A stretch of 14,976 nt of DNA from Fontivivens sp964399735 (GTDB lineage: Bacteria > Zhuqueibacterota > Zhuqueibacteria > Residuimicrobiales > Krinioviventaceae), in NCBI GenBank assembly GCA_964399735.1, contig CAYNSO010000092.1, positions 1-14,976 on the forward strand, in the 5' to 3' direction. Position 1 is the first letter of the stretch. The number at the start of each line of letters is the position of its first letter. The notes under the pieces are model-generated. The model did not search any database and was not told the origin of the DNA. It saw only the letters and a program-made list of their open reading frames with translations. A program made the translations under genes and the position numbers. This document shows positions 7,360 to 14,921 of the stretch, piece by piece.

Positions 7360-10300
7360 TTGAGTTATATGATCGGACAGGAACTTCCGACAAAAAATAT
7401 AAAATTTAATGCCATTTATGTTGGGTTGTCTTCACCGGACAAGATTCTGGAAAGATCTCATGGTGAGGTAACCAAACCGGAAACGATTAATTACCGTTCT
7501 TTTAAACCGGAAAAAGATGGCCTCTTTTGTGAAAAAATATTTGGCCCGGTGCGCGATTATGAATGCCATTGCGGCAAATATAAACGCATCCGCTATAAAG
7601 GTATTGTTTGCGACCGCTGTGGTGTTGAAGTAACTACCAAAAGTGTGCGTCGTGAACGTATGGGTCATATTAAATTAGCTGTTCCTATTGTGCATATCTG
7701 GTACTGGAAATCCCTGCCATCCAAGGTCGGGTATGTATTGGGTATGAGCATGAAAAACCTGGAACGTATCATCTATTACGAATCCTATGTCGTTATTAAT
7801 CCCGGTACCAGCGGGTTGGCGATGAAAGAATTGATCAGTGAAGATGACTATTTAAAGGTTTTGGAAAGTATTCAGGAAACTGAAGCCGGTTTGCCGGAAG
7901 AAGAGCGCTTTCGCGCAGAGATGGGCGGCCAGGCAATTTTGGAGTTGTTAAAGCGTGTCAATATTGACCATTTGTCGCATTCTCTGCGGCTTGCTGTAAA
8001 TAATGAGACATCAATTCAGCGTAAAACAGACGCATTAAAACGTCTCAAAGTAGTTGAAGCCTTTCGCCGCGCCAACAGAGACCGTGAAAATCGGCCGGAC
8101 TGGATGGTGATGACAATAATTCCCGTCATTCCGCCAGAATTGCGCCCCCTGGTTCCTTTGGAAGGCGGGCGGTTTGCAACTTCCGATTTGAATGATCTTT
8201 ATCGCCGGGTTATTATTCGTAATAACCGCTTACGGAAATTATTGGAAATAAAAGCTCCCGAAGTTATTTTGCGCAATGAAAAACGTATGCTTCAGGAAGC
8301 GGTAGATTCATTGTTTGATAATGGTCGAAAATCTGCAGCAGTTCGCAGTGACGGGAACCGGGCTTTAAAGAGCCTTTCCGATATGTTGCGTGGCAAGCAG
8401 GGCCGTTTCCGCCAGAATCTTTTGGGTAAACGTATTGATTATTCCGGTCGTTCTGTAATTGTGGTCGGCCCGGAATTGAAATTGCATCAATGCGGTCTGC
8501 CGAAAGAAATGGCGCTGGAATTGTTCAAACCGTTTGTCATTCGTAAACTGGTAGAACGCGGCCTGGTTAAAACTGTTAAAAGCGCCAAAAAACAGGTGGA
8601 AAGACGTGGCTCGGAAGTATGGGATATTCTGGAAGAGATCATTGATGACCATCCCATCATGTTGAACCGCGCCCCTACGTTGCACAGGCTTGGTATACAA
8701 GCGTTTCAACCGGTGCTTATAGAAGGTAAAGCCATTCAGTTACATCCACTGGTTTGCGCTGCGTTTAATGCGGACTTTGACGGTGACCAGATGGCTGTTC
8801 ATGTGCCATTATCGTTTTTTGCACAAATAGAAACCAAAATATTAATGCTTTCCAGCCATAATATCTTGTCGCCTGCCAACGGTCGACCGCTCGCTATTCC
8901 GAGCCAGGATATAGTGCTGGGTATTTATTATTTAACCAAAAGACGTACCGGAGTGAAAGGAGAAGGAAGATTATTCTCCTCTCAGGAAGAAGTTATTATA
9001 GCTTATAATGACAATCGTCTGGACTTGCATGCCCCCATTACCGTGCGAATTAACGGCGAAATGATAGCCACCACCGTAGGCAGGGTGTTGTTAAATGATA
9101 TATTGCCCAGGGAAATGCCCTTTGTCAACGAGTTGTTGACCAAAAAAGGCACAGAAGCCCTGATTTCACGGGTTTATAACAGACTTGGAAATTACTATAC
9201 TGCCAAGTTGCTGGATGATTTAAAGGAAATCGGTTTTCGGTTTGCTATGAAATCTGGTGCAACAGTTGGTATTTTTGATGTTATCGTTCCGGAAGAAAAA
9301 AATCAGTTGATAGAGACTGCTTTTAAAAATGTGGAAGCGATTCAGAAACGATATGAACGCGGCATCATTACAGATGGTGAACGCTACAACCAGATCATTG
9401 ATATCTGGACACATACAACCAGCAATGTTGCTGAAAAAATGTTTATCCGCCTGAGCAATGACCGCCAGGGATTCAACCCGATCTTTATGATGGCAGATTC
9501 CGGCGCAAGAGGTTCAAAAGAACAGATACGTCAGCTAGCCGGTATGCGCGGATTGATGGCTAAACCGCAAAAGAAAATGACCGGTTCCATGGGTGAAATT
9601 ATTGAAAGCCCGATCACCGCGAATTTCCGGGAAGGGTTGACCGTACTTGAATACTTTATTTCCACGCACGGCGCCCGTAAGGGACTTGCCGATACCGCAT
9701 TAAAAACAGCCGACGCCGGATATTTAACTCGCCGTCTCGTTGACGTAGCCCAGGATGTCATTATTACGATGGATGACTGTGGCACTATTTTAGGTTTGCG
9801 TGTTGGCGATCTTAAAGAGGGCGAAGAAATAATCGAGTCCATGCAAGATCGTATAATCGGTCGTGTTTCAGCTGAAGATGTATTCGATCCTGAAACCGGC
9901 GATGTAATTATTGAAGTTGGTAAATTAATATCAGAAAAAGATGCTGATATAATAGCAGAATCCGGCATTGAAAATGTCATGATCCGTTCAGTACTAACCT
10001 GTGAAGCGGAACGCGGAGTATGCGCCAAGTGTTATGGCCGCAACCTAGCTACCGGAAAACTGGTAACTATGGGTGAAACTGTAGGCGTAATGGCTGCCCA
10101 ATCTATCGGTGAGCCGGGTACTCAGTTAACTCTGCGTACATTCCATATCGGTGGTACTGCTTCGCGTATTGCAGCACAATCCCAGGTACTTTCCCGGTTT
10201 GAAGGAAAAATTGAATGGGAAGGGCTCAAAGTTGTAGAGCGCAAAGACGGAGATATAATTTCTCTGGGTAGAAATGGCAGAATAAAGGTTTTGGATACCG

Positions 10301-11622
10301 ATAACCGCGTATTGGAACGGTTGACAGTGCCCTATGGAGCAACGATCCTGGTTCGGAATGGTGATAAAATTGAAAAGAGTGGAGTGGTTTTCCGCTGGGA
10401 TCCTTATTCAGCAGTAATTCTCACCAGTTCTTCCGGAACTGTGAAATTTGTTGATGTTATTGAAAATATAACCTATCGTGAAGAACTCGATGAAACAACC
10501 GGCATGAAGCAGCGGGTAATTATTGAAACCCGCAGCCGCAATCTTAATCCTTCTATCTCTATTGTAGATGACACTGGTGTCGATGTAGCTTCTTTTGTAA
10601 TTCCTACCGGTGCATTTTTGCAAGTTGAAAATGGAGATATAGTAGAAGGAGGCGACGCCCTGGTAAAAATACCCCGCGAAATTTCCAAAACTCGCGATAT
10701 TACCGGTGGCTTGCCGCGCGTAGCCGAGTTGTTTGAAGCCCGTCGCCCTAAAGAACCAGCGATTGTTAGTGAAATTGATGGTTTGGTACGGTTTGGCGAA
10801 ATTAAACGCGGTATCCGCAAAGTATACGTCACCTCGGAAGATGGCCATGAAGAAAAAATCTATTTAATTCCTTATGGAAAGCATGTTCTGGTTCATGATG
10901 GTGACTTTGTCCATGCCGGTGAAAAATTATCGGAAGGATCAGTAGCGCCGCAGGATATTTTGGCGATTATGGGCTCAAACAAGGTTCAGGAATATCTGGT
11001 TAATGAAATTCAGGAAGTTTATCGTTTACAGGGTGTGCGCATTAACGACAAGCATATTGAAGTTATCGTCCGCCAGATGCTGCAAAAAGTAAGAATTGAA
11101 GAACCTGGCGATACACCGTATCTTGAAGGCGACCAGGTAGACCGTTTGTCGTTCCTGCGCGAGAATGAAAAATGCCGCAATTTGGTGGTTATAACAGAAT
11201 CAGGCGATTCCAAGCTAAAGGAAAGCGAACTGGTAAAAGCAGACAAGTTCCGCGAAGTGGTTAATAAAATGCAAGCCAACGGCAAAGCCGTACCGCAGGC
11301 GCGTCCCGCCCAACCGGCTACATTCCAGCCGTTGTTGCTTGGTATAACCAAAGCTTCGTTGACTACGGAAAGTTTTATTTCTGCTGCATCTTTCCAGGAA
11401 ACAACCCGTGTTTTAACCGATGCTTCAGTAGAGGGTAAAATCGACGGTCTTAATGGTTTGAAAGAAAATGTTGTCATGGGTCACCTGATCCCGGCCGGAA
11501 CCGGAATTGAAGCTTTAAGGGAATTACGCGTTAAAGGCCCTGAATTGGAAATGCCGGAAGAAATTCGGGAAAAAATGACCATAGAAATGGAATCAGAAGA
11601 AGAAAAAGTCTTTAAAGATTAA
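7360..11622 (+). CDS. rpoC: DNA-directed RNA polymerase subunit beta'
   Basis: 1420 aa from TTG 7360. It is the largest RNA polymerase subunit, holding the catalytic magnesium and the clamp. The N-terminal zinc ribbon uses C69, C71, C84 and C87. The active-site motif NADFDGD is residues 470-476, with D472, D474 and D476 binding metal. The second zinc site is C807, C881, C888 and C891. The trigger loop begins QSIGEPGTQLTLRTFHIGG (914-932) and is interrupted by an insertion of about 170 residues (about 940-1110, nt 10177-10689). This resembles E. coli SI3, before the loop resumes at DITGGLPRVAELFEARRPKEPA. The C-terminus LLLGITKASLTTESFISAASFQETTRVLTDA is complete. It lies directly after rpoB. 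Confidence 0.98.
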   Translation: MSYMIGQELPTKNIKFNAIYVGLSSPDKILERSHGEVTKPETINYRSFKPEKDGLFCEKIFGPVRDYECHCGKYKRIRYKGIVCDRCGVEVTTKSVRRERMGHIKLAVPIVHIWYWKSLPSKVGYVLGMSMKNLERIIYYESYVVINPGTSGLAMKELISEDDYLKVLESIQETEAGLPEEERFRAEMGGQAILELLKRVNIDHLSHSLRLAVNNETSIQRKTDALKRLKVVEAFRRANRDRENRPDWMVMTIIPVIPPELRPLVPLEGGRFATSDLNDLYRRVIIRNNRLRKLLEIKAPEVILRNEKRMLQEAVDSLFDNGRKSAAVRSDGNRALKSLSDMLRGKQGRFRQNLLGKRIDYSGRSVIVVGPELKLHQCGLPKEMALELFKPFVIRKLVERGLVKTVKSAKKQVERRGSEVWDILEEIIDDHPIMLNRAPTLHRLGIQAFQPVLIEGKAIQLHPLVCAAFNADFDGDQMAVHVPLSFFAQIETKILMLSSHNILSPANGRPLAIPSQDIVLGIYYLTKRRTGVKGEGRLFSSQEEVIIAYNDNRLDLHAPITVRINGEMIATTVGRVLLNDILPREMPFVNELLTKKGTEALISRVYNRLGNYYTAKLLDDLKEIGFRFAMKSGATVGIFDVIVPEEKNQLIETAFKNVEAIQKRYERGIITDGERYNQIIDIWTHTTSNVAEKMFIRLSNDRQGFNPIFMMADSGARGSKEQIRQLAGMRGLMAKPQKKMTGSMGEIIESPITANFREGLTVLEYFISTHGARKGLADTALKTADAGYLTRRLVDVAQDVIITMDDCGTILGLRVGDLKEGEEIIESMQDRIIGRVSAEDVFDPETGDVIIEVGKLISEKDADIIAESGIENVMIRSVLTCEAERGVCAKCYGRNLATGKLVTMGETVGVMAAQSIGEPGTQLTLRTFHIGGTASRIAAQSQVLSRFEGKIEWEGLKVVERKDGDIISLGRNGRIKVLDTDNRVLERLTVPYGATILVRNGDKIEKSGVVFRWDPYSAVILTSSSGTVKFVDVIENITYREELDETTGMKQRVIIETRSRNLNPSISIVDDTGVDVASFVIPTGAFLQVENGDIVEGGDALVKIPREISKTRDITGGLPRVAELFEARRPKEPAIVSEIDGLVRFGEIKRGIRKVYVTSEDGHEEKIYLIPYGKHVLVHDGDFVHAGEKLSEGSVAPQDILAIMGSNKVQEYLVNEIQEVYRLQGVRINDKHIEVIVRQMLQKVRIEEPGDTPYLEGDQVDRLSFLRENEKCRNLVVITESGDSKLKESELVKADKFREVVNKMQANGKAVPQARPAQPATFQPLLLGITKASLTTESFISAASFQETTRVLTDASVEGKIDGLNGLKENVVMGHLIPAGTGIEALRELRVKGPELEMPEEIREKMTIEMESEEEKVFKD

Positions 11623-11630
11623 AAAAATAC

Positions 11631-11659
11631 TTGATTTTTATTAATGAAATATATAAATT
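11631..11659 (+). promoter_or_regulatory. Weak candidate promoter ahead of rpsL
   Basis: TTGATT (11631-11636), a 17-nt spacer and TAAATT (11654-11659) lie in the AT-rich 67-nt rpoC-rpsL gap. This is where E. coli has the str operon promoter. The match to consensus is modest and the surrounding AT-richness makes chance likely. No terminator hairpin was seen in the gap, so read-through from rpoC is also expected. Confidence 0.22.
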
Positions 11660-11678
11660 ATCTGGCTTTAAAGTAATG

Positions 11679-11685
11679 AAGGAGG
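11679..11685 (+). promoter_or_regulatory. Strong Shine-Dalgarno for the GTG start of rpsL
   Basis: AAGGAGG at 11679-11685 precedes GTG 11690 by 4 nt. The spacing is short but workable, and the resulting N-terminus MPTLNQLVR is exactly that of the S12 family. Confidence 0.8.
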
Positions 11686-11689
11686 ATTT

Positions 11690-12061
11690 GTGCCGACTCT
11701 GAATCAGTTAGTGAGAAACGGTAGAGAAAGAATATTAAAAAAGGGAACGGCTCCGGCGCTGCAAGGTTCGCCGCAATGTCGTGGAGTATGTACCCGCGTA
11801 TATACAACTACACCCAAGAAACCGAATTCAGCATTGCGTAAAGTAGCGCGTGTTCGTTTATCCAATAGTTTTGAAGTAACGGCGTATATTCCTGGTGAGG
11901 GACATAACTTGCAGGAGCACTCGATTGTATTGATAAGTGGCGGCAGAGTTAAAGATTTGCCCGGCGTTCGCTATCATATCATCAGAGGGGTTCTGGATAC
12001 CAGCGGAGTTCAGGACCGGAAACAGAGCCGTTCAAAATATGGCGCCAAGGTTAAAAAGTAG
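11690..12061 (+). CDS. rpsL: 30S ribosomal protein S12
   Basis: 123 aa from GTG 11690. S12 sits in the decoding centre and controls accuracy. It contains TTTPKKPNSALRKVARVRL (K43 and K44) and GEGHNLQEHS followed by GGRVKDLPGVRYH (K88, D89, P91). The lysines changed in streptomycin-resistant strains are wild type, so sensitivity at this target is predicted. D89, the methylthiolation site in some bacteria, is present. It begins the str part of the cluster, 67 nt after rpoC and 24 nt before rpsG. Confidence 0.98.
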   Translation: MPTLNQLVRNGRERILKKGTAPALQGSPQCRGVCTRVYTTTPKKPNSALRKVARVRLSNSFEVTAYIPGEGHNLQEHSIVLISGGRVKDLPGVRYHIIRGVLDTSGVQDRKQSRSKYGAKVKK

Positions 12062-12085
12062 ATAACGAAAGAGTTGAGATAAATA

Positions 12086-12556
12086 ATGCCAAGAAGAAAA
12101 CGTCCAACCAAGAGATCGGTATTGCCCGATCCAAAATTTCATAGCATTTTGGTAACCAAGTTTATTAACGGGTTATTGCAAGACGGCAAACGTAGTGTTG
12201 CCGAAAAAACATTTTACAAAGCCATAGATATTATTGGTGAAAAGAACAATTCCGATGGTCTGGCAGTTTTTGAAAAAGCAGTAGAAAATGTAAAACCTGT
12301 CCTTGAAGTACGCTCAAGACGAGTCGGTGGCGCCACATATCAGGTGCCTGTAGAAATTCGTTCGGAACGTCGTCAGGCTTTGGCCATTCGCTGGTTGATT
12401 AACTATGCAACTTCCCGTGCTGAAAAAACAATGGCGGAAAAATTGGCAGGTGAACTCTTGATGGCCTATAAAGGCGAGGGTTCAACAATAAAAAAACGTG
12501 AAGATACTCATAAAATGGCTGATGCCAACCGGGCATTCTCCCATTTTAAATGGTAA
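12086..12556 (+). CDS. rpsG: 30S ribosomal protein S7
   Basis: 156 aa, the typical bacterial length. S7 nucleates assembly of the 30S head and lies near the E site; in E. coli it also represses str-operon translation. It begins MPRRKRPTKRSVLPDPKF and carries the conserved RSRRVGGATYQVPVEIRSERRQALAIRWL and the C-terminal KREDTHKMADANRAFSHFKW. The Shine-Dalgarno is weak (GAGAT at 12076-12080), suggesting partial dependence on translation of rpsL just upstream. It is followed by an unusually long spacer before fusA. Confidence 0.98.
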   Translation: MPRRKRPTKRSVLPDPKFHSILVTKFINGLLQDGKRSVAEKTFYKAIDIIGEKNNSDGLAVFEKAVENVKPVLEVRSRRVGGATYQVPVEIRSERRQALAIRWLINYATSRAEKTMAEKLAGELLMAYKGEGSTIKKREDTHKMADANRAFSHFKW

Positions 12557-12660
12557 AATATTATAAATTGCCGGTCTTGCAGTCCAACTCCACTCCATTG
12601 AAAAATCGAGAATATGTTTGGTAGGGCTGGAAAGTAGTTGCACAGATTTGGCGCGAAAAA

Positions 12661-12701
12661 GACCATTTAATCTTTTCCACATACTTGAAGAAAAGGTGGT
12701 C
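12661..12701 (+). promoter_or_regulatory. Alternative local hairpin in the fusA leader
   Basis: GACCA (12661-12665) pairs with TGGTC (12697-12701), and TCTTTTC (12671-12677) with GAAAAGG (12690-12696, one T-G). There is a 5-nt bulge TTTAA and a 12-nt loop CACATACTTGAA. It shares 12677 and 12690-12694 with the long stem that hides the fusA ribosome site, so the two are either mutually exclusive or, through the loop, combine as a pseudoknot with 12770-12781. This is hand-folded only. Confidence 0.42.
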
Positions 12702-12748
12702 GTAAGTAGCGTCATAGTTGTTTGTGAGCTAGTGCGGCGCCTGAATAT

Positions 12749-12760
12749 CCCGGAAACGGG
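12749..12760 (+). promoter_or_regulatory. GNRA-tetraloop hairpin in the fusA leader
   Basis: CCCG (12749-12752) and CGGG (12757-12760) close the tetraloop GAAA, a stable RNA fold and a common tertiary-contact or protein-binding element. It lies four bases before the 3' arm of the ribosome-site-hiding stem. Confidence 0.5.
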
Positions 12761-12788
12761 CAAGTTTTCTTAAGGTATGTGGTTTTTT

Positions 12789-14873
12789 ATGTCTAAAAGC
12801 AATACAATCGAAAATATGCGTAATATCGGTATCATGGCTCATATTGATGCCGGTAAAACCACTACCACGGAAAGAATTCTTTTCTACACCGGGAAGGTTC
12901 ATCGGATTGGTGAAGTAGACGATGGCGCAGCAACGATGGACTGGATGCAGCAGGAAAAAGAACGCGGAATTACAATCACTTCAGCGGCAATTACCTGTTA
13001 CTGGAACAAACATCGTATTAATATTATCGATACACCAGGACATGTCGATTTTACCGCCGAAGTTGAACGCTCTCTGCGTGTGCTTGATGGCGCTGTAGCA
13101 ATCTTTTGTGCAGTAGGTGGTGTTGAACCCCAGTCTGAAACAGTCTGGATTCAAGCCAATAAATATAAAGTTCCGCGCATTGCTTACGTCAATAAAATGG
13201 ATCGTACTGGAGCAGATTTCTTTAATGTCATCCAAATGATGAAGCAGCGTTTATCGGCCAATCCTGTTGTCATTGAATTGCCGATTGGCGCGGAAAGCAG
13301 TTTTCAAGGCATCATAGATCTTGTTCGTATGAAAGCTATAATGCATTCTGAACAGGAATTTGGTTCTCACTGGGATACCGTTGAGATTTCGGCGGAATAC
13401 CAGGAAATTGCCGAACAATATCGGAACCAGTTACTGGAAAAAATTTCCGATTTTGATGATGTTGTAATGGAAAAGTACTTGTCCGGCATACCGGTCAGCG
13501 AAGAAGATATTCATCGTGCTTTGCGTAAAGCTACTTTAAGCGGTAAAGCTGTTCCAGTATTATGCGGTTCCTCGGTAAAGAATAAAGGAGTGCAACAGTT
13601 ATTAGATGCTATAACTTTATATTTACCCAGCCCGCTTGATGTTGCAAGCGTTAAAGGAATTAATCCATATACGGATAAAGAAGAAATACGGCACTCCTCT
13701 ATTGAAGAGCCCTTTTCTGCTCTTGCTTTTAAAATTACCTCCGATCCGTATGTCGGTAAATTAACATATATCCGTGTTTATTCCGGTAAAATCACTTCCG
13801 GTGATGTAGCAATGAATACGGAATCAGGTAAAAAAGAGCGATTTAGCCGGATCTTGCTCATGTCGTCAAACAAGCGTGAAGATCTGACTGAAGTGACAGC
13901 AGGTGAAATTGCAGCAATAGTTGGTTTACGATCTACAAAAACCGGTGATACCTTGTGTGATTTAAAACATCCGCTATCTCTTGAAAGGATGAAATTCCCG
14001 GTACCGGTTATCACAGTAGCGATTGAACCAAAATCCAAAGCCGATGAAGAACGCCTGGTAAATTCATTAACTACCCTGGCTGAAGAAGATCCGACCTTTG
14101 AGTTTAAAACTGATCCCGAAACCGGGCAAATGGTCATCTCTGGAATGGGTGAGTTACACATTGAGGTTTTAATTGATCGGTTGGTCCGTGAATTCAAAGT
14201 AAACGCCAATGTTGGCAAACCGCAGGTTGCTTATCGTGAAACAATTACCGAGCGGGTAGTCAGTGAAATTAAATTTATCAAACAAAGCGGCGGCAAAGGG
14301 CAATATGCTCATGTTGTTGTAGAATTTGAACCCTGTGAGCCAGGCACCCAATACCAGTTTGAAAGTAAACTGGCAGGCGGGGTGATTCCTAAAGAATATA
14401 TTAAACCGGTAGCCGATGGTATTAAAGATGCCATGGTGAGCGGTGTTATAGCCGGATACCCGGTAATTGATGTAAAGGCAACACTGTTGGACGGTTCTTT
14501 TCATGATGTTGATTCTTCTGAATTGTCATTCAAAATTGCCGGTTCAATGGCGCTACACGATGCTGTAAAAAGAGCCAAACCGATTTTGATGGAACCAATG
14601 ATGAACCTGGAAGTTGTAACACCGGAAGAATATTTTGGTTCAATATTAGGTGATTTGGGAGTTCGTCGCGCAAAAATTGAAGGCCACGAAAAACGTCATA
14701 ACGCCCAAATTGTCAAAGCGACCGTACCACTGGCAGAAATGTTTGGTTATGCAACGGCGCTACGCAATATGTCACAAGGCCGGGCCTTTTTTACTATGCA
14801 ATTTTCCAATTATATTAAAGTTAATCAGGAAGTTGCTAAAAAATTACTGGAAAAGATGGGTTTGGCGGCCTAG
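12789..14873 (+). CDS. fusA: Elongation factor G
   Basis: 694 aa from ATG 12789 (MSKSNTIENMRNIGIM). It is the GTPase that drives translocation on the ribosome. GTP-binding motifs are AHIDAGKT (17-24), RGITI (59-63), DTPGH (81-85) and NKMD (135-138). Domain IV carries GGKGQYAHVVVEFEP and the tip HDVDSSE. The C-terminal domain contains VPLAEMFGYATALRNMSQGRAFFTMQF. Length and motifs are those of canonical bacterial EF-G. An in-frame ATG at 12777 would add four residues (MWFF), but it is only 1 nt after AAGG, too close for initiation. From 12789 that site is 13 nt away, long but closer to usable, and the N-terminus fits the family. The possible structured leader would control this gene. Confidence 0.97.
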   Translation: MSKSNTIENMRNIGIMAHIDAGKTTTTERILFYTGKVHRIGEVDDGAATMDWMQQEKERGITITSAAITCYWNKHRINIIDTPGHVDFTAEVERSLRVLDGAVAIFCAVGGVEPQSETVWIQANKYKVPRIAYVNKMDRTGADFFNVIQMMKQRLSANPVVIELPIGAESSFQGIIDLVRMKAIMHSEQEFGSHWDTVEISAEYQEIAEQYRNQLLEKISDFDDVVMEKYLSGIPVSEEDIHRALRKATLSGKAVPVLCGSSVKNKGVQQLLDAITLYLPSPLDVASVKGINPYTDKEEIRHSSIEEPFSALAFKITSDPYVGKLTYIRVYSGKITSGDVAMNTESGKKERFSRILLMSSNKREDLTEVTAGEIAAIVGLRSTKTGDTLCDLKHPLSLERMKFPVPVITVAIEPKSKADEERLVNSLTTLAEEDPTFEFKTDPETGQMVISGMGELHIEVLIDRLVREFKVNANVGKPQVAYRETITERVVSEIKFIKQSGGKGQYAHVVVEFEPCEPGTQYQFESKLAGGVIPKEYIKPVADGIKDAMVSGVIAGYPVIDVKATLLDGSFHDVDSSELSFKIAGSMALHDAVKRAKPILMEPMMNLEVVTPEEYFGSILGDLGVRRAKIEGHEKRHNAQIVKATVPLAEMFGYATALRNMSQGRAFFTMQFSNYIKVNQEVAKKLLEKMGLAA

Positions 14874-14905
14874 TTTTTAGAGTATTGGTAACAAGAAAAA
14901 AATTT

Positions 14906-14914
14906 AAAAGGAGA
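14906..14914 (+). promoter_or_regulatory. Shine-Dalgarno of the second tuf
   Basis: AAAAGGAGA stands 7 nt ahead of ATG 14922, a strong and well-spaced site, as expected for one of the most abundant proteins of the cell. It contrasts with the poor, possibly masked site of fusA just upstream. Confidence 0.7.
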
Positions 14915-14921
14915 TTTTAAA

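Larger units (their letters stand above)
12557..12788 (+). promoter_or_regulatory. Candidate structured RNA leader of fusA
   Basis: A 232-nt gap with no credible gene, unusually long for this operon. Its 3' part forms a long-range stem: CCACATACTTGAAGAAAA (12677-12694) pairs with TTTTCTTAAGGTATGTGG (12765-12782) at 17 of 18 positions (one T-G wobble, one G/A mismatch). The stem buries the AAGG ribosome site (12772-12775) and is followed at once by six T (12783-12788) and the fusA ATG. Inside lie a TAGC-TCA/TGA-GCTA hairpin (12707-12731) and CCCG-GAAA-CGGG, a GNRA tetraloop hairpin (12749-12760). A competing hairpin (12661-12701) uses the same 5' arm. A looser upstream stem spans 12570-12652. 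The folding is by eye; function, ligand and conservation are unknown. Confidence 0.55.

Noticed and set aside
9531..10028. Long minus-strand ORFs inside rpoC (for example 9531-10028 and 11019-11477)
   Set aside because: Serine/threonine-rich shadow frames of a highly conserved gene; no ribosome sites or family motifs.
12541..12553. Palindrome CCATTTTAAATGG at the rpsG stop
   Set aside because: Only about 5 bp with a 3-nt loop and no T tract; it lies partly in conserved S7 codons (HFKW), so it is not a convincing terminator.
12614..12637. Seven-codon leader peptide MFGRAGK in the fusA leader
   Set aside because: It has no proper Shine-Dalgarno and no run of regulatory codons. A leader peptide cannot be excluded but has no support.
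12482..12763. 93-aa minus-strand ORF covering the rpsG end and the fusA leader
   Set aside because: It overlaps the end of a conserved gene, has no family resemblance, and its composition looks like antisense of coding plus spacer.
14650..14880. 76-aa plus-strand ORF overlapping the fusA 3' end in another frame
   Set aside because: It lies entirely over conserved EF-G domain V codons and has no recognisable features.
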